Translations under genes and position numbers: made by a program | NCBI GenBank assembly: GCA_963665735.1 | Contig: OY762444.1 | Coordinates: forward strand, 806,001 to 870,000 | Direction of reading: 5' to 3' | Source: CATOSK01 sp963665735 | GTDB taxonomy: Bacteria; Chloroflexota; Dehalococcoidia; Lucifugimonadales; UBA3495 | DNA: 64,000 bases | In this document: one piece after another, positions 25,136 to 33,561 of the stretch | Layout of the letters: each line of letters begins with the position of its first letter | Position numbering within the stretch: the first letter of the stretch is position 1 | The notes under the pieces: model-generated | Seen by the model: the letters and a program-made list of their open reading frames with translations, nothing else | Databases searched by the model: none | What the model was told of the DNA's origin: nothing

Positions 25136-26935
25136 ATGACCCAACGACTGGAAAGTGAAGGATTGGCTCCCCCACCGGGAGCCGCCGTTAACTGGCTGCC
25201 CTGGGGGGCGTCCGCCTTTCGGCAGGCCCAGGACGAAGGCAAGCCCGTCCTGCTGTCCATCGGCGCGGTCTGGTGCTACTGGTGTCAGGTCATGGAAGAG
25301 GATACCTACGCCGATGCGGAAGTAGCCGAATTTGTCAACCGCAACTTCGTAGCCGTCAGGGTGGATAACGACCACCGCCCCGACATTAACGCCCGCTACA
25401 ACGTGGGCGGCTGGCCCTCCACGGTTTTCCTGACCGGCCACGGCGGTTACGTCGCCGGGGCCACCTACCTGCCCCCCGACCAACTGCTGGCCATGCTCAT
25501 GGAAGTCCAACGGGCCTACCAGGAACGCAAGGCCGAGGTTTACGACCAGGCCAACGCTTTGCTCCGCCAGCGCAGAGCGGACGCGGCCCAGGCAACGGCC
25601 GGCCCCGACGTAACGCCGGCCCTGGTTGACCGCATCGCCCGGCTGGTTGCCGGGACTTACGACGCCCGCAACGGCGGTTTTGGGGAGGAACCCAAGTTCC
25701 CCGGTATTCCCATGCTCCGCTTGCTGGCGCATCTTTTCCGCACCACCGGCGAGGATTTTTACCGGGCCATGTTGGTCAAGACCCTGGATGCCATGTCCGA
25801 CAGCCCGTTGATGGATCCGGTTGACGGGGGGTTTTTCCGCTACACCGCTGCCTCGGACTGGAGCCAACCCCAGCACGAAAAGATGCTGGAGGACAACGTG
25901 GGCTTGGCGTCCGTTTACATGGACGCCTATATCCTGTTGGGAGATACCCGCTACCGGGAGATTGCCGAGAAAACCATCGGATACTTGCTGGCCGTCCTGT
26001 ACGACCCAGACGCCCCGGGATTCCGAGGCAGCCAAGGCGCCCATTCCGATTACTTCGGCTTGCCCGAATCGCGGCGGCAGTCGCAGCTTGCCCCGCCGGC
26101 CGACCCCTATTGCTACGCTCACTGGGGAGCGCAGGCGGTTTCACTATTGTTGGCCGCGTCCTGGAAGTTGGCCCGCCCCGACCTGGCAACCCCGGCCCTG
26201 CGAGTCCTGGATGCCCTGGTTGAACAAGCCGCCGGCGGGAACCTGTCTCTCGCCTACCGCCAGGGAACCAACGCCGACACGGTAGAGACCGGGCTGCTGG
26301 CCGGCTGGGCCAACCTGCTGGAGGCGTTGACCGATGCCGCCACATGGCGCCCCACCGAAACCGAAAGATACAACAACTGCGCCCGACAAGTGGCGTCGGT
26401 CTTGATGGAACGGTTTGCCGACGCCGACGGGGGAGGTTTCTTCGACACGGCGGAAGACCCGGAAGCAGTGGGTTATCTACAGGTGCGGGAAAAGCCCTTG
26501 CCGGAAAACTTGGCGGCGGCCAAAGGACTGCTAAAGTTGCACCACCTGACCCAGGAAATTTCATACCATCAAGCGGCCCGTCAAACCCTGAACGCTTACG
26601 CCGAGACTTACCGCGCTCACGGGGAGTTTGCCGCCAACTACGCGGTAGCGGTTGACCTTTTCCTGCATCCGCCGGTTGAGATTACCGTTGAAGGACGCGC
26701 GGACTACCCCGATACCCAGGCGATGCTGCGGGCCGCGGGACAATTGGCCTACCCCAACCTGCTGGTCAAGCCGGCCGGCGGCGGCGACGCCTTGGCCCAC
26801 CTGTGCTTTGATAATATGTGTTGGCCCCCGGTTTCAGACCCCGCCGAGCTGGAAGGTCTGGCCGCCGAGGCCGTCACACCCAGGGACGACCCTTTCGGAA
26901 GCGTGTTCCAGAACTTCGGCGGGTTCCCGGCGTAG
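25136..26935 (+). CDS. DUF255 thioredoxin-domain protein (YyaL/SSP411 family)
   Basis: The product from ATG 25136 has 599 residues. An N-terminal thioredoxin-like domain carries the family pattern VNWLPWGASAFRQAQDEGKPVLLSIGAVWCYWCQVMEEDTY, seen here as GKPVLLSIGAVWCYWCQVM with a CYWC redox motif, and RVDNDHRPDINARY. The remaining 450 residues form the (alpha/alpha) barrel-like region (GGFGEEPKFPGIP, GGFFRYTAASDW, HEKMLEDN). The family is widespread but its reaction is not established. The ORF extends 72 bases upstream, but the ATG matches family N-termini. Confidence 0.9.
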   Translation: MTQRLESEGLAPPPGAAVNWLPWGASAFRQAQDEGKPVLLSIGAVWCYWCQVMEEDTYADAEVAEFVNRNFVAVRVDNDHRPDINARYNVGGWPSTVFLTGHGGYVAGATYLPPDQLLAMLMEVQRAYQERKAEVYDQANALLRQRRADAAQATAGPDVTPALVDRIARLVAGTYDARNGGFGEEPKFPGIPMLRLLAHLFRTTGEDFYRAMLVKTLDAMSDSPLMDPVDGGFFRYTAASDWSQPQHEKMLEDNVGLASVYMDAYILLGDTRYREIAEKTIGYLLAVLYDPDAPGFRGSQGAHSDYFGLPESRRQSQLAPPADPYCYAHWGAQAVSLLLAASWKLARPDLATPALRVLDALVEQAAGGNLSLAYRQGTNADTVETGLLAGWANLLEALTDAATWRPTETERYNNCARQVASVLMERFADADGGGFFDTAEDPEAVGYLQVREKPLPENLAAAKGLLKLHHLTQEISYHQAARQTLNAYAETYRAHGEFAANYAVAVDLFLHPPVEITVEGRADYPDTQAMLRAAGQLAYPNLLVKPAGGGDALAHLCFDNMCWPPVSDPAELEGLAAEAVTPRDDPFGSVFQNFGGFPA

Positions 26936-27007
26936 TCCGGTATTTCCGGAACGGCGAATTTGCCAACCGTTTAAGCCCATCTAACCCCCTTTGAGGAAGT
27001 AGAAACC

Positions 27008-28795
27008 CTGAAAAGAACAAATTGCGGCGAAATCCACGAGGAGCATATTGACCGCCCCGCCGTGCTGTACGGTTGGGTGGCCCGGCGCCGTGACCACGGG
27101 GGCGTCATTTTTGTTGACCTGCGCGACCGCTCCGGCGTTGCCCAGGTTGTTTTCAATCCCGAAGTTTCGCCCGACGCCTACCGGATAGCCGACCAACTCC
27201 GGTCTGAATGGGTCATCCGGGCTAGCGGCGATGTGCTGCGCCGGCCCGCCGGGTCCGAAAACCCGTCCATGCCCACCGGACAAGTCGAGTTGATGGCGCA
27301 GGAAGTGGAAGTCCTCAACTCGGCCCTGACGCCTCCTTTCTACATCACCGACGACGTAGAGGCTGATGAAAGCCTCCGGTTGAAGTACCGCTATCTGGAC
27401 TTGCGGCGTCCGGTCATGCAGCAGAATCTGTTGCTGCGGCACCGGGTAGTCAAGTATATCCGCGACTTCCTTAGCGACCGGGGATTTCTCGAAATTGAGA
27501 CTCCCATCCTCATCAAAAGCACCCCGGAAGGGGCCCGGGACTTCCTGGTTCCCAGCCGGCTCCAGAAAGGCAGTTTCTACGCCCTGCCCCAGTCACCCCA
27601 GCAGTTGAAACAGTTGTTGATGGTGGCCGGGATAGACAAGTACTTTCAGATTGCCCGTTGCTTCCGGGATGAAGACCTGCGCGCCGACCGGCAGCCGGAG
27701 TTTACCCAGCTTGACCTGGAAATGAGTTTCGTCAGCCAGGAAGAAATCCTGTCCCTGGCCGAAGAGCTTTACACCGGCATGGTGCAAGCCGTAGCCCCCC
27801 ACAAGAAACTGGTCACGCCCTTCCCTCGCCTGACATACGACGAGGCCATCGCCCGCTACGGCAGCGACAAGCCCGACCTGCGCTTTGGGCTGGAAATGAC
27901 CGACATCACCGACTTGGCCCAGGAAACCGAGTTCCGGGTGTTCCTTTCCGTCGCGGAACAGGGCGGGATTGTCAAGGGGTTTATCGTCCCCGGCGAGGGT
28001 CACTGGAGCGGCTCGGATATGCGCCGGCTGGAAGAAACGGCCAAGGGATTCGGCGCGGCCGGCATCAGCCATATCCGTTTCCAGGGAGAAGGGACGCCGG
28101 ACGACCTGGCCGACGCCAACGTGCTGCTGTCCCCCGGCCTGCGAATGCCCTTGAGCTGGAGCAAGCGGGTGGCGCAACGGATGGGCGCGCAACCCGGCGA
28201 CCTGGCCTTGATAATGGCCGGCCCGGCCCGTCGCACCAACCAACTGCTGGACGCTATGCGTAACCATCTGGCCGGGTCCCTGGGACTGGCCGACCCTGAC
28301 CAACTGGCCTTTGCATTCGTTACCGGGTTTCCTCTCTTCGAGTGGGACGAGGAACGACAACGGTGGGACTCATCCCACCATCCCTTTACTTCCCCCGCCC
28401 CCGGTTTGGAAGGCTTGCTGGACACCGACCAACTTGGAGCAATCGAGTCCCAAGCGTATGACCTGGTTTGCAACGGCTCCGAACTGGCCAGCGGCAGCAT
28501 CAGGATTCACCGGCGGGAAATGCAGGAAAAAATTTTCCGGGCGCTGGGATACGACGCCGACGACGTGGCGGAGCGGTTCGGCCACATCCTGGAAGCATTT
28601 GAGTACGGCGCGCCTCCCCACGGCGGCATTGCGCCGGGCATAGACCGTTTCGTGGCAATCCTCACCGGCGCCGACTCCATCCGCGACGTTATCGCCTTCC
28701 CCAAGACCCAAAGCGGTTCCGACCTGTTGTTTGGCGCGCCTTCCCCGGTGGAACCGGGCCAGTTGCGCGACCTGTCCCTGCGGATGCTGGAATGA
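27008..28795 (+). CDS. aspS: Aspartate--tRNA ligase, probable CTG start
   Basis: The class II synthetase core is complete: motif 2 region CFRDEDLRADRQPEFTQLDLEMSF, the bacterial GAD insertion, and motif 3 GAPPHGGIAPGIDRFVAIL. The usual bacterial AspS N-terminus (M-x-RTHxCGEL...GxxVxLxGWVxRRRDHGG) is matched by codons starting at CTG 27008: KRTNCGEIHEEHIDRPAVLYGWVARRRDHGG in pieces KRTNCGE and YGWVARRRDHGG. No ATG, GTG or TTG occurs in frame between the stop at 26972 and the GTG at 27062, which would delete 18 conserved residues. GAGGAAG precedes the CTG. The product would be 595 residues. Confidence 0.92.
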   Translation: MKRTNCGEIHEEHIDRPAVLYGWVARRRDHGGVIFVDLRDRSGVAQVVFNPEVSPDAYRIADQLRSEWVIRASGDVLRRPAGSENPSMPTGQVELMAQEVEVLNSALTPPFYITDDVEADESLRLKYRYLDLRRPVMQQNLLLRHRVVKYIRDFLSDRGFLEIETPILIKSTPEGARDFLVPSRLQKGSFYALPQSPQQLKQLLMVAGIDKYFQIARCFRDEDLRADRQPEFTQLDLEMSFVSQEEILSLAEELYTGMVQAVAPHKKLVTPFPRLTYDEAIARYGSDKPDLRFGLEMTDITDLAQETEFRVFLSVAEQGGIVKGFIVPGEGHWSGSDMRRLEETAKGFGAAGISHIRFQGEGTPDDLADANVLLSPGLRMPLSWSKRVAQRMGAQPGDLALIMAGPARRTNQLLDAMRNHLAGSLGLADPDQLAFAFVTGFPLFEWDEERQRWDSSHHPFTSPAPGLEGLLDTDQLGAIESQAYDLVCNGSELASGSIRIHRREMQEKIFRALGYDADDVAERFGHILEAFEYGAPPHGGIAPGIDRFVAILTGADSIRDVIAFPKTQSGSDLLFGAPSPVEPGQLRDLSLRMLE

Positions 28796-28868
28796 ACGGC
28801 TTTGCCGCGTTGCCGGCGAGTCCATCCCCGGCGGCTGCCCCGCCATACTCTGAAAAGAGGTAACGACG

Positions 28869-30062
28869 ATGCCTGAGACGCAACCCTTCAGCTACGACAG
28901 TTTTTTCTCCGCCCACGCCCCGGTCAGCAACCGGGGGGCCAACCGCAACGCCAGGTACGATTTCGCGGTGGCCTACCCTGACCCGGAGACCCTTCCCCTG
29001 GACGGGCTGGTTGAATCCCTGAAGGTTGCCCTGGACCGGGAGGGCCGGGATTTGGCCTACTATCCGTTGGCCGCCGGCCTGCCCGCCTTGCGTGAACTGG
29101 TGGCGGACAAGTTGCGCCGCGACCGGGATATGACCGTTGCGGTGGACGACCTCGTTTTGACTTCCGGTTCCGGCGAAGGCATTTCCATGATTATCCAGGC
29201 GTTGACCAACCCGGGGGACGTGGTGTTGACCGAAGAGTTCGTTTACCTGGGGACGCTGCGGCAGATGCGCCTCTTCGGGGCCGATGTTCGCAGTGTCAAG
29301 TGCGACGATGAGGGAATAATCCCGGAGGCTTTGGAAGAGGTAATCCGGCAAGCCCAGGCCGAGGGCAAGCGGGTCAAGTACCTCTACACCATCCCGACTT
29401 TCCAGAACCCCCTGGGCTGGACCATGACCCTGGAACGGCGACGCCGGGCGCTGGACATCGCCCGGGAACGGGGCGTTCCCATCCTGGAGGATGATTGCTA
29501 CGTTGACCTGCGTTTTGAGGGGGAGGACGTAACTTCCTTTCACTCGATGGATGATACCGGGCAAGTCCTCTACGTCGGTTCCTTCTCCAAAATCGTGGCC
29601 CCCGGAATGAGGCTGGGCTATATGGTTGCGCCCGAAGAAGTGCGCCAACGGGCGATGAGTTTCAAGGGCGGCGGCGGGGTCAACCAGTTCGCGGCCCTGG
29701 CGGTGGAGGAGTACCTCCGCAACAATATGTACGACCACATCAACGAACAGAACGATGCCCTGAGAGCCAAGCGGGACGCGATGCTGGCGGCCCTGGGGGA
29801 GAATTTCGGCGACTCCGCGCGTTGGGTCAAGCCGGAAGGCGGGCTGTACGTCTGGTTGGAAATGCCGGAAGGAACCGACTTGGCGGCCTTGCAAGAGCAG
29901 TCCTTCCAGGAAGGGGTGGGTTACTACAACGGAACGATGTTCTCGCCGGAGGGCCGGGGGGCCAACCGCGCCCGGCTCTGTTTCGGCCACCCGTCGCCCC
30001 AGACCAACTACGACGGCATCGCCGAACTGGCCCGCATCTTTGAGCGGCACGGCGTTATGTAA
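28869..30062 (+). CDS. PLP-dependent aminotransferase, class I/II (MocR/LysN-like catalytic type)
   Basis: The 397-residue product has the fold-type I features: LAYYPLAAGLPALRELVADKLRRDR, LTSGSGEGISMIIQALTNPGDVVLTE, YTIPTFQNPLGWTMTLERRR, and the PLP lysine in YVGSFSKIVAPGMRLGYMVAP. This is the 2-aminoadipate/aromatic aminotransferase branch; the amino donor is unknown. It has no MocR-type HTH domain. ATG at 28869 follows AGAGGT; aspS ends 73 bases upstream. Confidence 0.92.
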   Translation: MPETQPFSYDSFFSAHAPVSNRGANRNARYDFAVAYPDPETLPLDGLVESLKVALDREGRDLAYYPLAAGLPALRELVADKLRRDRDMTVAVDDLVLTSGSGEGISMIIQALTNPGDVVLTEEFVYLGTLRQMRLFGADVRSVKCDDEGIIPEALEEVIRQAQAEGKRVKYLYTIPTFQNPLGWTMTLERRRRALDIARERGVPILEDDCYVDLRFEGEDVTSFHSMDDTGQVLYVGSFSKIVAPGMRLGYMVAPEEVRQRAMSFKGGGGVNQFAALAVEEYLRNNMYDHINEQNDALRAKRDAMLAALGENFGDSARWVKPEGGLYVWLEMPEGTDLAALQEQSFQEGVGYYNGTMFSPEGRGANRARLCFGHPSPQTNYDGIAELARIFERHGVM

Positions 30063-30137
30063 GACCCTCGCCGGCGCGGAAATCCTGTCGCGAACAGTAG
30101 TCCGTCCCCGTTAGATTGACTGCTAACCGTACAAAAC

Positions 30138-30234
30138 CGTCATACCGGCGTAGGCCGGTATCCAGGACACCTTACCCTCAACTACGTTGCCCTGTGTCTG
30201 GAATTTCTGGATTCCGGCTTTCGCCGGTATCACG
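30138..30234 (+). repeat. 97-bp element, copy 3
   Basis: Full element with left arm CGTCATACCGGC/GCCGGTATCCAG and right arm CTGGATTCCGGC/GCCGGTATCACG. Its 41-base centre is nearly identical to the copy at 32652-32748, including the string CCTTACCCTCAACTACGTTG. Confidence 0.9.
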
Positions 30235-30290
30235 GTTTTGCTAAGTTAGGCGTCTATGCAACCGCGACAGAATACTAGCCGGCAAAGCAA

Positions 30291-30317
30291 TAAGGGCGGG
30301 TGTGAAACCCGCCCTTA
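30291..30317. terminator. Hairpin between convergent genes
   Basis: TAAGGGCGGG, TGTGAAA, CCCGCCCTTA: a 10-bp perfect stem. It sits between the aminotransferase and the convergent FBP aldolase/phosphatase stop, consistent with a shared terminator or dispersed palindrome. Confidence 0.5.
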
Positions 30318-30351
30318 CGATTGTTCGGCAATCCGGTTGAACTGAATACCC

Positions 30352-31539
30352 TTAATCGCCGTTTCCGGCGCTGGCCGCCTTTTCGGGGATTTCCGCGCCG
30401 TGGCCGTTTCGGTAGGCGAAACGGTTGACCAGGTCGCCGATGCTCTGCCGGAACCCGGAGTATTCCAACTCCCCGTAGGGCAGCATGGCCGGGCCGGACC
30501 AGCCTTGAGACCGCATTTCAATGCCCTTTTCCTGAGCCTTCAACCGCACGTAATCCCAAGCCGCGTTGTCGAAGAAGTCGGCGTGGGAATCGGAAAACAT
30601 CCCATCGCCATTCAGCGAAAATCCCACGCAGGACACCAGGGGCAGGCAATACATCCCCACCACCGGGGTGTTGATAGGCACCGGCATCAACGGCATGGTG
30701 TGAGAGCCGCGGGCGTCGCCGCCGATGTAGTGGGCCTTGGCGTAGGGGGAAATCAACTCTTCCGGGGCGGGGAAAATGCCCTGGTTCCGCACGATAGCCA
30801 CCGGGTCGTCCTTGCCAGTGTAGGCCCCGGCGATGTTGTGCAGCCGGGTGGCGGAAATGGCCGCCGCCACCTGCCCGGTGTGCCGGGAGACGATGGAATC
30901 AATGCCGAATCGCTCGTTGTCCCGCAGCAGCACCGTAATCTTGTAGTAGTCCTCCGGAGCGTTGAGGGATATGATGCTGTCGCCGTCGGTGTTGTCCATG
31001 TCAATGATGTTGAAGGTGAACCCGTCGCCGATGCGGGGCAGCATCAGCCCGGCGCAATACATGGGGTCGGCGAAACCCAGGAACATGGGCAGGTTGTAGG
31101 CGCCGGGGCCGCACTTGTCCGCCGCCAGCACCATGAAGGACTCGGCGGGGCGCACCGGGTTGGTCTTTACCGGGTCATGGTCGAACTCAATCTCGGCCAC
31201 CGCCGGGCCGGCGCCCCGGATGTTCCCCGATGGGGCGTCAGCCAACAAGTCCTGCCCCGCCCCGTACAACCCATACTCCCGGGCGATGTCGGTGGCTTCC
31301 AGAAAGGTCGTCCAGGCGAATTGGTGAACGTCGGTGTTGTCGGTTCCGTTGGTGTGGGACGCAATGATGGCGATGTCGTCGCCGGTGTGCGCCACGAAGG
31401 TGTCAATAAGCAACCCACGCTTTACCGCATCCGCGGCGGCGACCCGGGTCGCTTCCATCATCCGTTGCGAGGGTTTGGTGTGTCCTCCGATCGAGCCCAC
31501 GTCGGCCTTGAGGACCGAAAGGGTCATTTTATTAGCCAT
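30352..31539 (-). CDS. fbp: Fructose-1,6-bisphosphate aldolase/phosphatase, bifunctional (archaeal type)
   Basis: The 395-residue product starts MANKMTLSVLKADVGSIGGHTKPS, and contains FVAHTGDDIAIIASHTNG, FEFDHDPVKTNP-like EIEFDHDPVKTNP, and the conserved active-site block YIGGDARGSHTMPLMPVPIN. This enzyme makes fructose-6-phosphate from triose phosphates by aldol condensation and dephosphorylation and marks one-way gluconeogenesis. It is typical of archaea and deep-branching bacteria including Chloroflexota. ATG 31539 has AAGGGAGG ahead of it; a longer ORF upstream is not used. The promoter at 31598-31626 drives it. Confidence 0.94.
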   Translation of the reverse strand: MANKMTLSVLKADVGSIGGHTKPSQRMMEATRVAAADAVKRGLLIDTFVAHTGDDIAIIASHTNGTDNTDVHQFAWTTFLEATDIAREYGLYGAGQDLLADAPSGNIRGAGPAVAEIEFDHDPVKTNPVRPAESFMVLAADKCGPGAYNLPMFLGFADPMYCAGLMLPRIGDGFTFNIIDMDNTDGDSIISLNAPEDYYKITVLLRDNERFGIDSIVSRHTGQVAAAISATRLHNIAGAYTGKDDPVAIVRNQGIFPAPEELISPYAKAHYIGGDARGSHTMPLMPVPINTPVVGMYCLPLVSCVGFSLNGDGMFSDSHADFFDNAAWDYVRLKAQEKGIEMRSQGWSGPAMLPYGELEYSGFRQSIGDLVNRFAYRNGHGAEIPEKAASAGNGD

Positions 31540-31597
31540 GATTTTCCTCCCTTGATTCATGGTTCCATTGGGCGATTTGGGCCGGGTTTGTATTCTA

Positions 31598-31626
31598 AGT
31601 ATAAACGCAGACTGCCCCGGACTCAA
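31598..31626 (-). promoter_or_regulatory. Promoter of the FBP aldolase/phosphatase gene
   Basis: On the minus strand TTGAGT (31626-31621), a 17-base spacer and TATACT (31603-31598), 58 bases before the ATG. Confidence 0.65.
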
Positions 31627-31648
31627 AATCACTCATCCGCCGCCAAGG

Positions 31649-31678
31649 TTGTCGGGCGGCGTAAACTAAAAGTATAAT
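31649..31678 (+). promoter_or_regulatory. Promoter of the zinc-ribbon/TPR gene
   Basis: TTGTCG (31649-31654), an 18-base spacer and a perfect TATAAT (31673-31678), 70 bases before ATG 31749. It is back to back with the promoter at 31598-31626. Confidence 0.6.
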
Positions 31679-31748
31679 CTCTATTGACTTGACAGTCGGG
31701 TCTAAGTCCCAGGCCCCGCCGGACAACAGACCCCGCAAGGCAACCGGA

Positions 31749-32546
31749 ATGAACGAATTGGAAATGAGCCAGGTCTTATCCTACCTGTCCCTGGGCTTGA
31801 TTGTGCTGGGCACCTTCGGGTTGGCCCGGTCGAAACGCCGCAATCCCTTCATCTGGGGCGGCGTTACGCTGCTTTCCCTGGTCTTTATCCTGGTTTACAA
31901 CTGGTCGCCGCTGCTGGCGATGGGCCCCATGATTCTGTTGCTTTTCATCAGACCCCCGCGCCGGGTGGCCGAGGAACCTGCTCCCCAGTCGGTGAACTGC
32001 CCCAAGTGTCACGCCCTTCACGCCCCCGGCCATTCCTTCTGCGTCAACTGCGGCTGGGAACTGAGCCAGCCCTTTACTGAGGAAACGGCCCCACCTCCCG
32101 AGCCGGCCGTCGCGCCCACCCCGGAACCGGAACAGCCGGAACCCGTAGTTCTGCAAGAAACTGCTACGCCACCGCCGCCCGTGGTTGAGGAAACCCCTCC
32201 GGCGCCAACGCCGGAACCAGCGCATACCCCGGCGGCGGAAACCCTACGGGTGGAAGAAGACGTTGAGCCTGTTGAACCGGCGCTGACTCCCCAGCCGGCG
32301 GTCCCGCGTCTCAGTTTCCGGCAGCGGATTACTCCCGCCGGGTTCACCGAGCGGGGCCTGGAATTATTCAACCAGGGCAAGTTCCAGGAAGCGATAGACC
32401 AGTTCACCAAGGCCATCGCCATTGACCCCGGCTATCTGCCGGCCTGGGCGCGCCGCTCCGAGGCTTACGAACGGTTGGGATTAAACGGCAAAGCGGAAGA
32501 GGACCGGAAGCAGGCCGACGGTTTGCAAGGTCACGCCCTGGGCTGA
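31749..32546 (+). CDS. Membrane protein with zinc ribbon, Pro-rich linker and TPR repeat
   Basis: I find no named family for the whole 265-residue protein. Two hydrophobic segments span about residues 7-60 (LSYLSLGLIVLGTFGLA; TLLSLVFILVYNW, then LLAMGPMILLLFI). A zinc ribbon follows (CPKCHALHAPGHSFCVNCGWEL). Then comes about 100 residues rich in Pro/Glu/Thr, and last a TPR pair (ELFNQGKFQEAIDQFTKAIAIDPGYLPAWARRSEAYERLG). The design suggests a membrane-anchored adaptor with cytoplasmic protein-binding repeats. ATG 31749 is chosen over a start 60 bases upstream because the membrane segment begins right after it. Confidence 0.82.
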   Translation: MNELEMSQVLSYLSLGLIVLGTFGLARSKRRNPFIWGGVTLLSLVFILVYNWSPLLAMGPMILLLFIRPPRRVAEEPAPQSVNCPKCHALHAPGHSFCVNCGWELSQPFTEETAPPPEPAVAPTPEPEQPEPVVLQETATPPPPVVEETPPAPTPEPAHTPAAETLRVEEDVEPVEPALTPQPAVPRLSFRQRITPAGFTERGLELFNQGKFQEAIDQFTKAIAIDPGYLPAWARRSEAYERLGLNGKAEEDRKQADGLQGHALG

Positions 32547-32606
32547 ACCGGCCCGCCGCCCTGGGGAGTGTCGCCAATTTAACTCGTCGTCATTCCCACC
32601 CGCCGC

Positions 32607-32748
32607 CGTCATTCCCGCGAAAGCGGGAATCCACATCCTTCGCCCAAAAACCGTCATACCGGCGTAGGCCGGTATCCAGGACTCCTTACCCTCAACTACG
32701 TTGTCCTGTGTCTGGAATTTCTGGATTCCGGCTTTCGCCGGAATGACG
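32607..32748 (+). repeat. 97-bp element, copy 4 (32652-32748), preceded by an inverted solo arm
   Basis: The 97-bp element runs from CGTCATACCGGC at 32652 to GAATGACG at 32748. At 32607-32634 a solo CGTCATTCCCGC/GCGGGAATCCAC arm stands in the opposite orientation, the only clearly reversed arm I found. They fill the gap before the fabI stop. Confidence 0.88.
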
Positions 32749-32768
32749 CTGGAATACGACGACACTCT

Positions 32769-33542
32769 CTAGACGGCCATGATGTGATAGCCGGCGTCCA
32801 CCGGAATGACCGCTCCGGTAATGCCGGAGGATAAGTCGCTGGCCAGGAACAACGCCGTCTTGGCCACCTCATCGGCGTTGATGTTGCGTTGCAGCGGGGC
32901 CTTTTCGGCGTGGATGCGTTTCATGTCCAGGAATCCGTGAATCCCCCGCGCCGCCAGCGTGTCCAGCGGGCCCGCGGATATGGCGTTGACCCGGATGTCC
33001 TGCCCGCCGAACTCCGCAGCCAGTTGCCGGACTTCATGCTCCAGCGCCGCTTTGGCCGTGCCCATCACGTTGTAACCGGGATAGACCCGTTGGGAAGCCT
33101 GGAAGGTCATCGTTATCACGCTTCCGCCGTTGGGCATCAGCGGGGCGGCGTGTTTCACCAGGGGCAGCAGGGAAAAGGCGCTGATTTCCAAAGCCAGGCG
33201 AAACCCTTCCCGTCCGGTGTCCGAAAAATTCCCGGCCAGGTCTTCCCGGTTGGCGAAGGCTATGCTGTGAACCAAAAAGGAAATTTCCCCGAAGGCGTCG
33301 GAAGTCGCGCGAAAAACATCCTCAATCTGTCCGTCCTCCGAGGCGTCGCAAGGCAGGGTAATCGCGCCCTCCAGGGTTCCGGCAAGTCGGTCAACCCGGT
33401 CTTTCAGCCGGTCGTTCTGGTAGGTAAAGGCCAGACGCGCCCCGGCCTGGGCCAGCGTTTCCGCAATGGCCCAGGCGATGCTGCGGTCATTAGCCACGCC
33501 GAAAACGATGCCGTTCTTGCCAGACAGGTCTATGGGGTACAA
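32769..33542 (-). CDS. fabI: Enoyl-[acyl-carrier-protein] reductase, FabI type
   Basis: The 257-residue SDR protein begins YPIDLSGKNGIVFGVANDRSIAWAIAETLAQAGA, the FabI variant of the NAD-binding loop. The FabI tyrosine-lysine motif is YNVMGTAKAALE, with VNAISAGPLDTLAARGI following. It performs the last reduction in fatty acid elongation. The start is TTG at 33542, supported by GGAGGAGG 5 bases upstream. It is the last gene in the F420 biosynthesis transcript, 19 bases after the LLM oxidoreductase gene. Confidence 0.93.
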   Translation of the reverse strand: MYPIDLSGKNGIVFGVANDRSIAWAIAETLAQAGARLAFTYQNDRLKDRVDRLAGTLEGAITLPCDASEDGQIEDVFRATSDAFGEISFLVHSIAFANREDLAGNFSDTGREGFRLALEISAFSLLPLVKHAAPLMPNGGSVITMTFQASQRVYPGYNVMGTAKAALEHEVRQLAAEFGGQDIRVNAISAGPLDTLAARGIHGFLDMKRIHAEKAPLQRNINADEVAKTALFLASDLSSGITGAVIPVDAGYHIMAV

Positions 33543-33561
33543 GCCAGCCTCCTCCGTTCCC

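Noticed and set aside
27062..27064. GTG 27062 as the aspS start
   Set aside because: It would delete 18 residues that match the conserved AspS N-terminus, which are encoded in frame just upstream.
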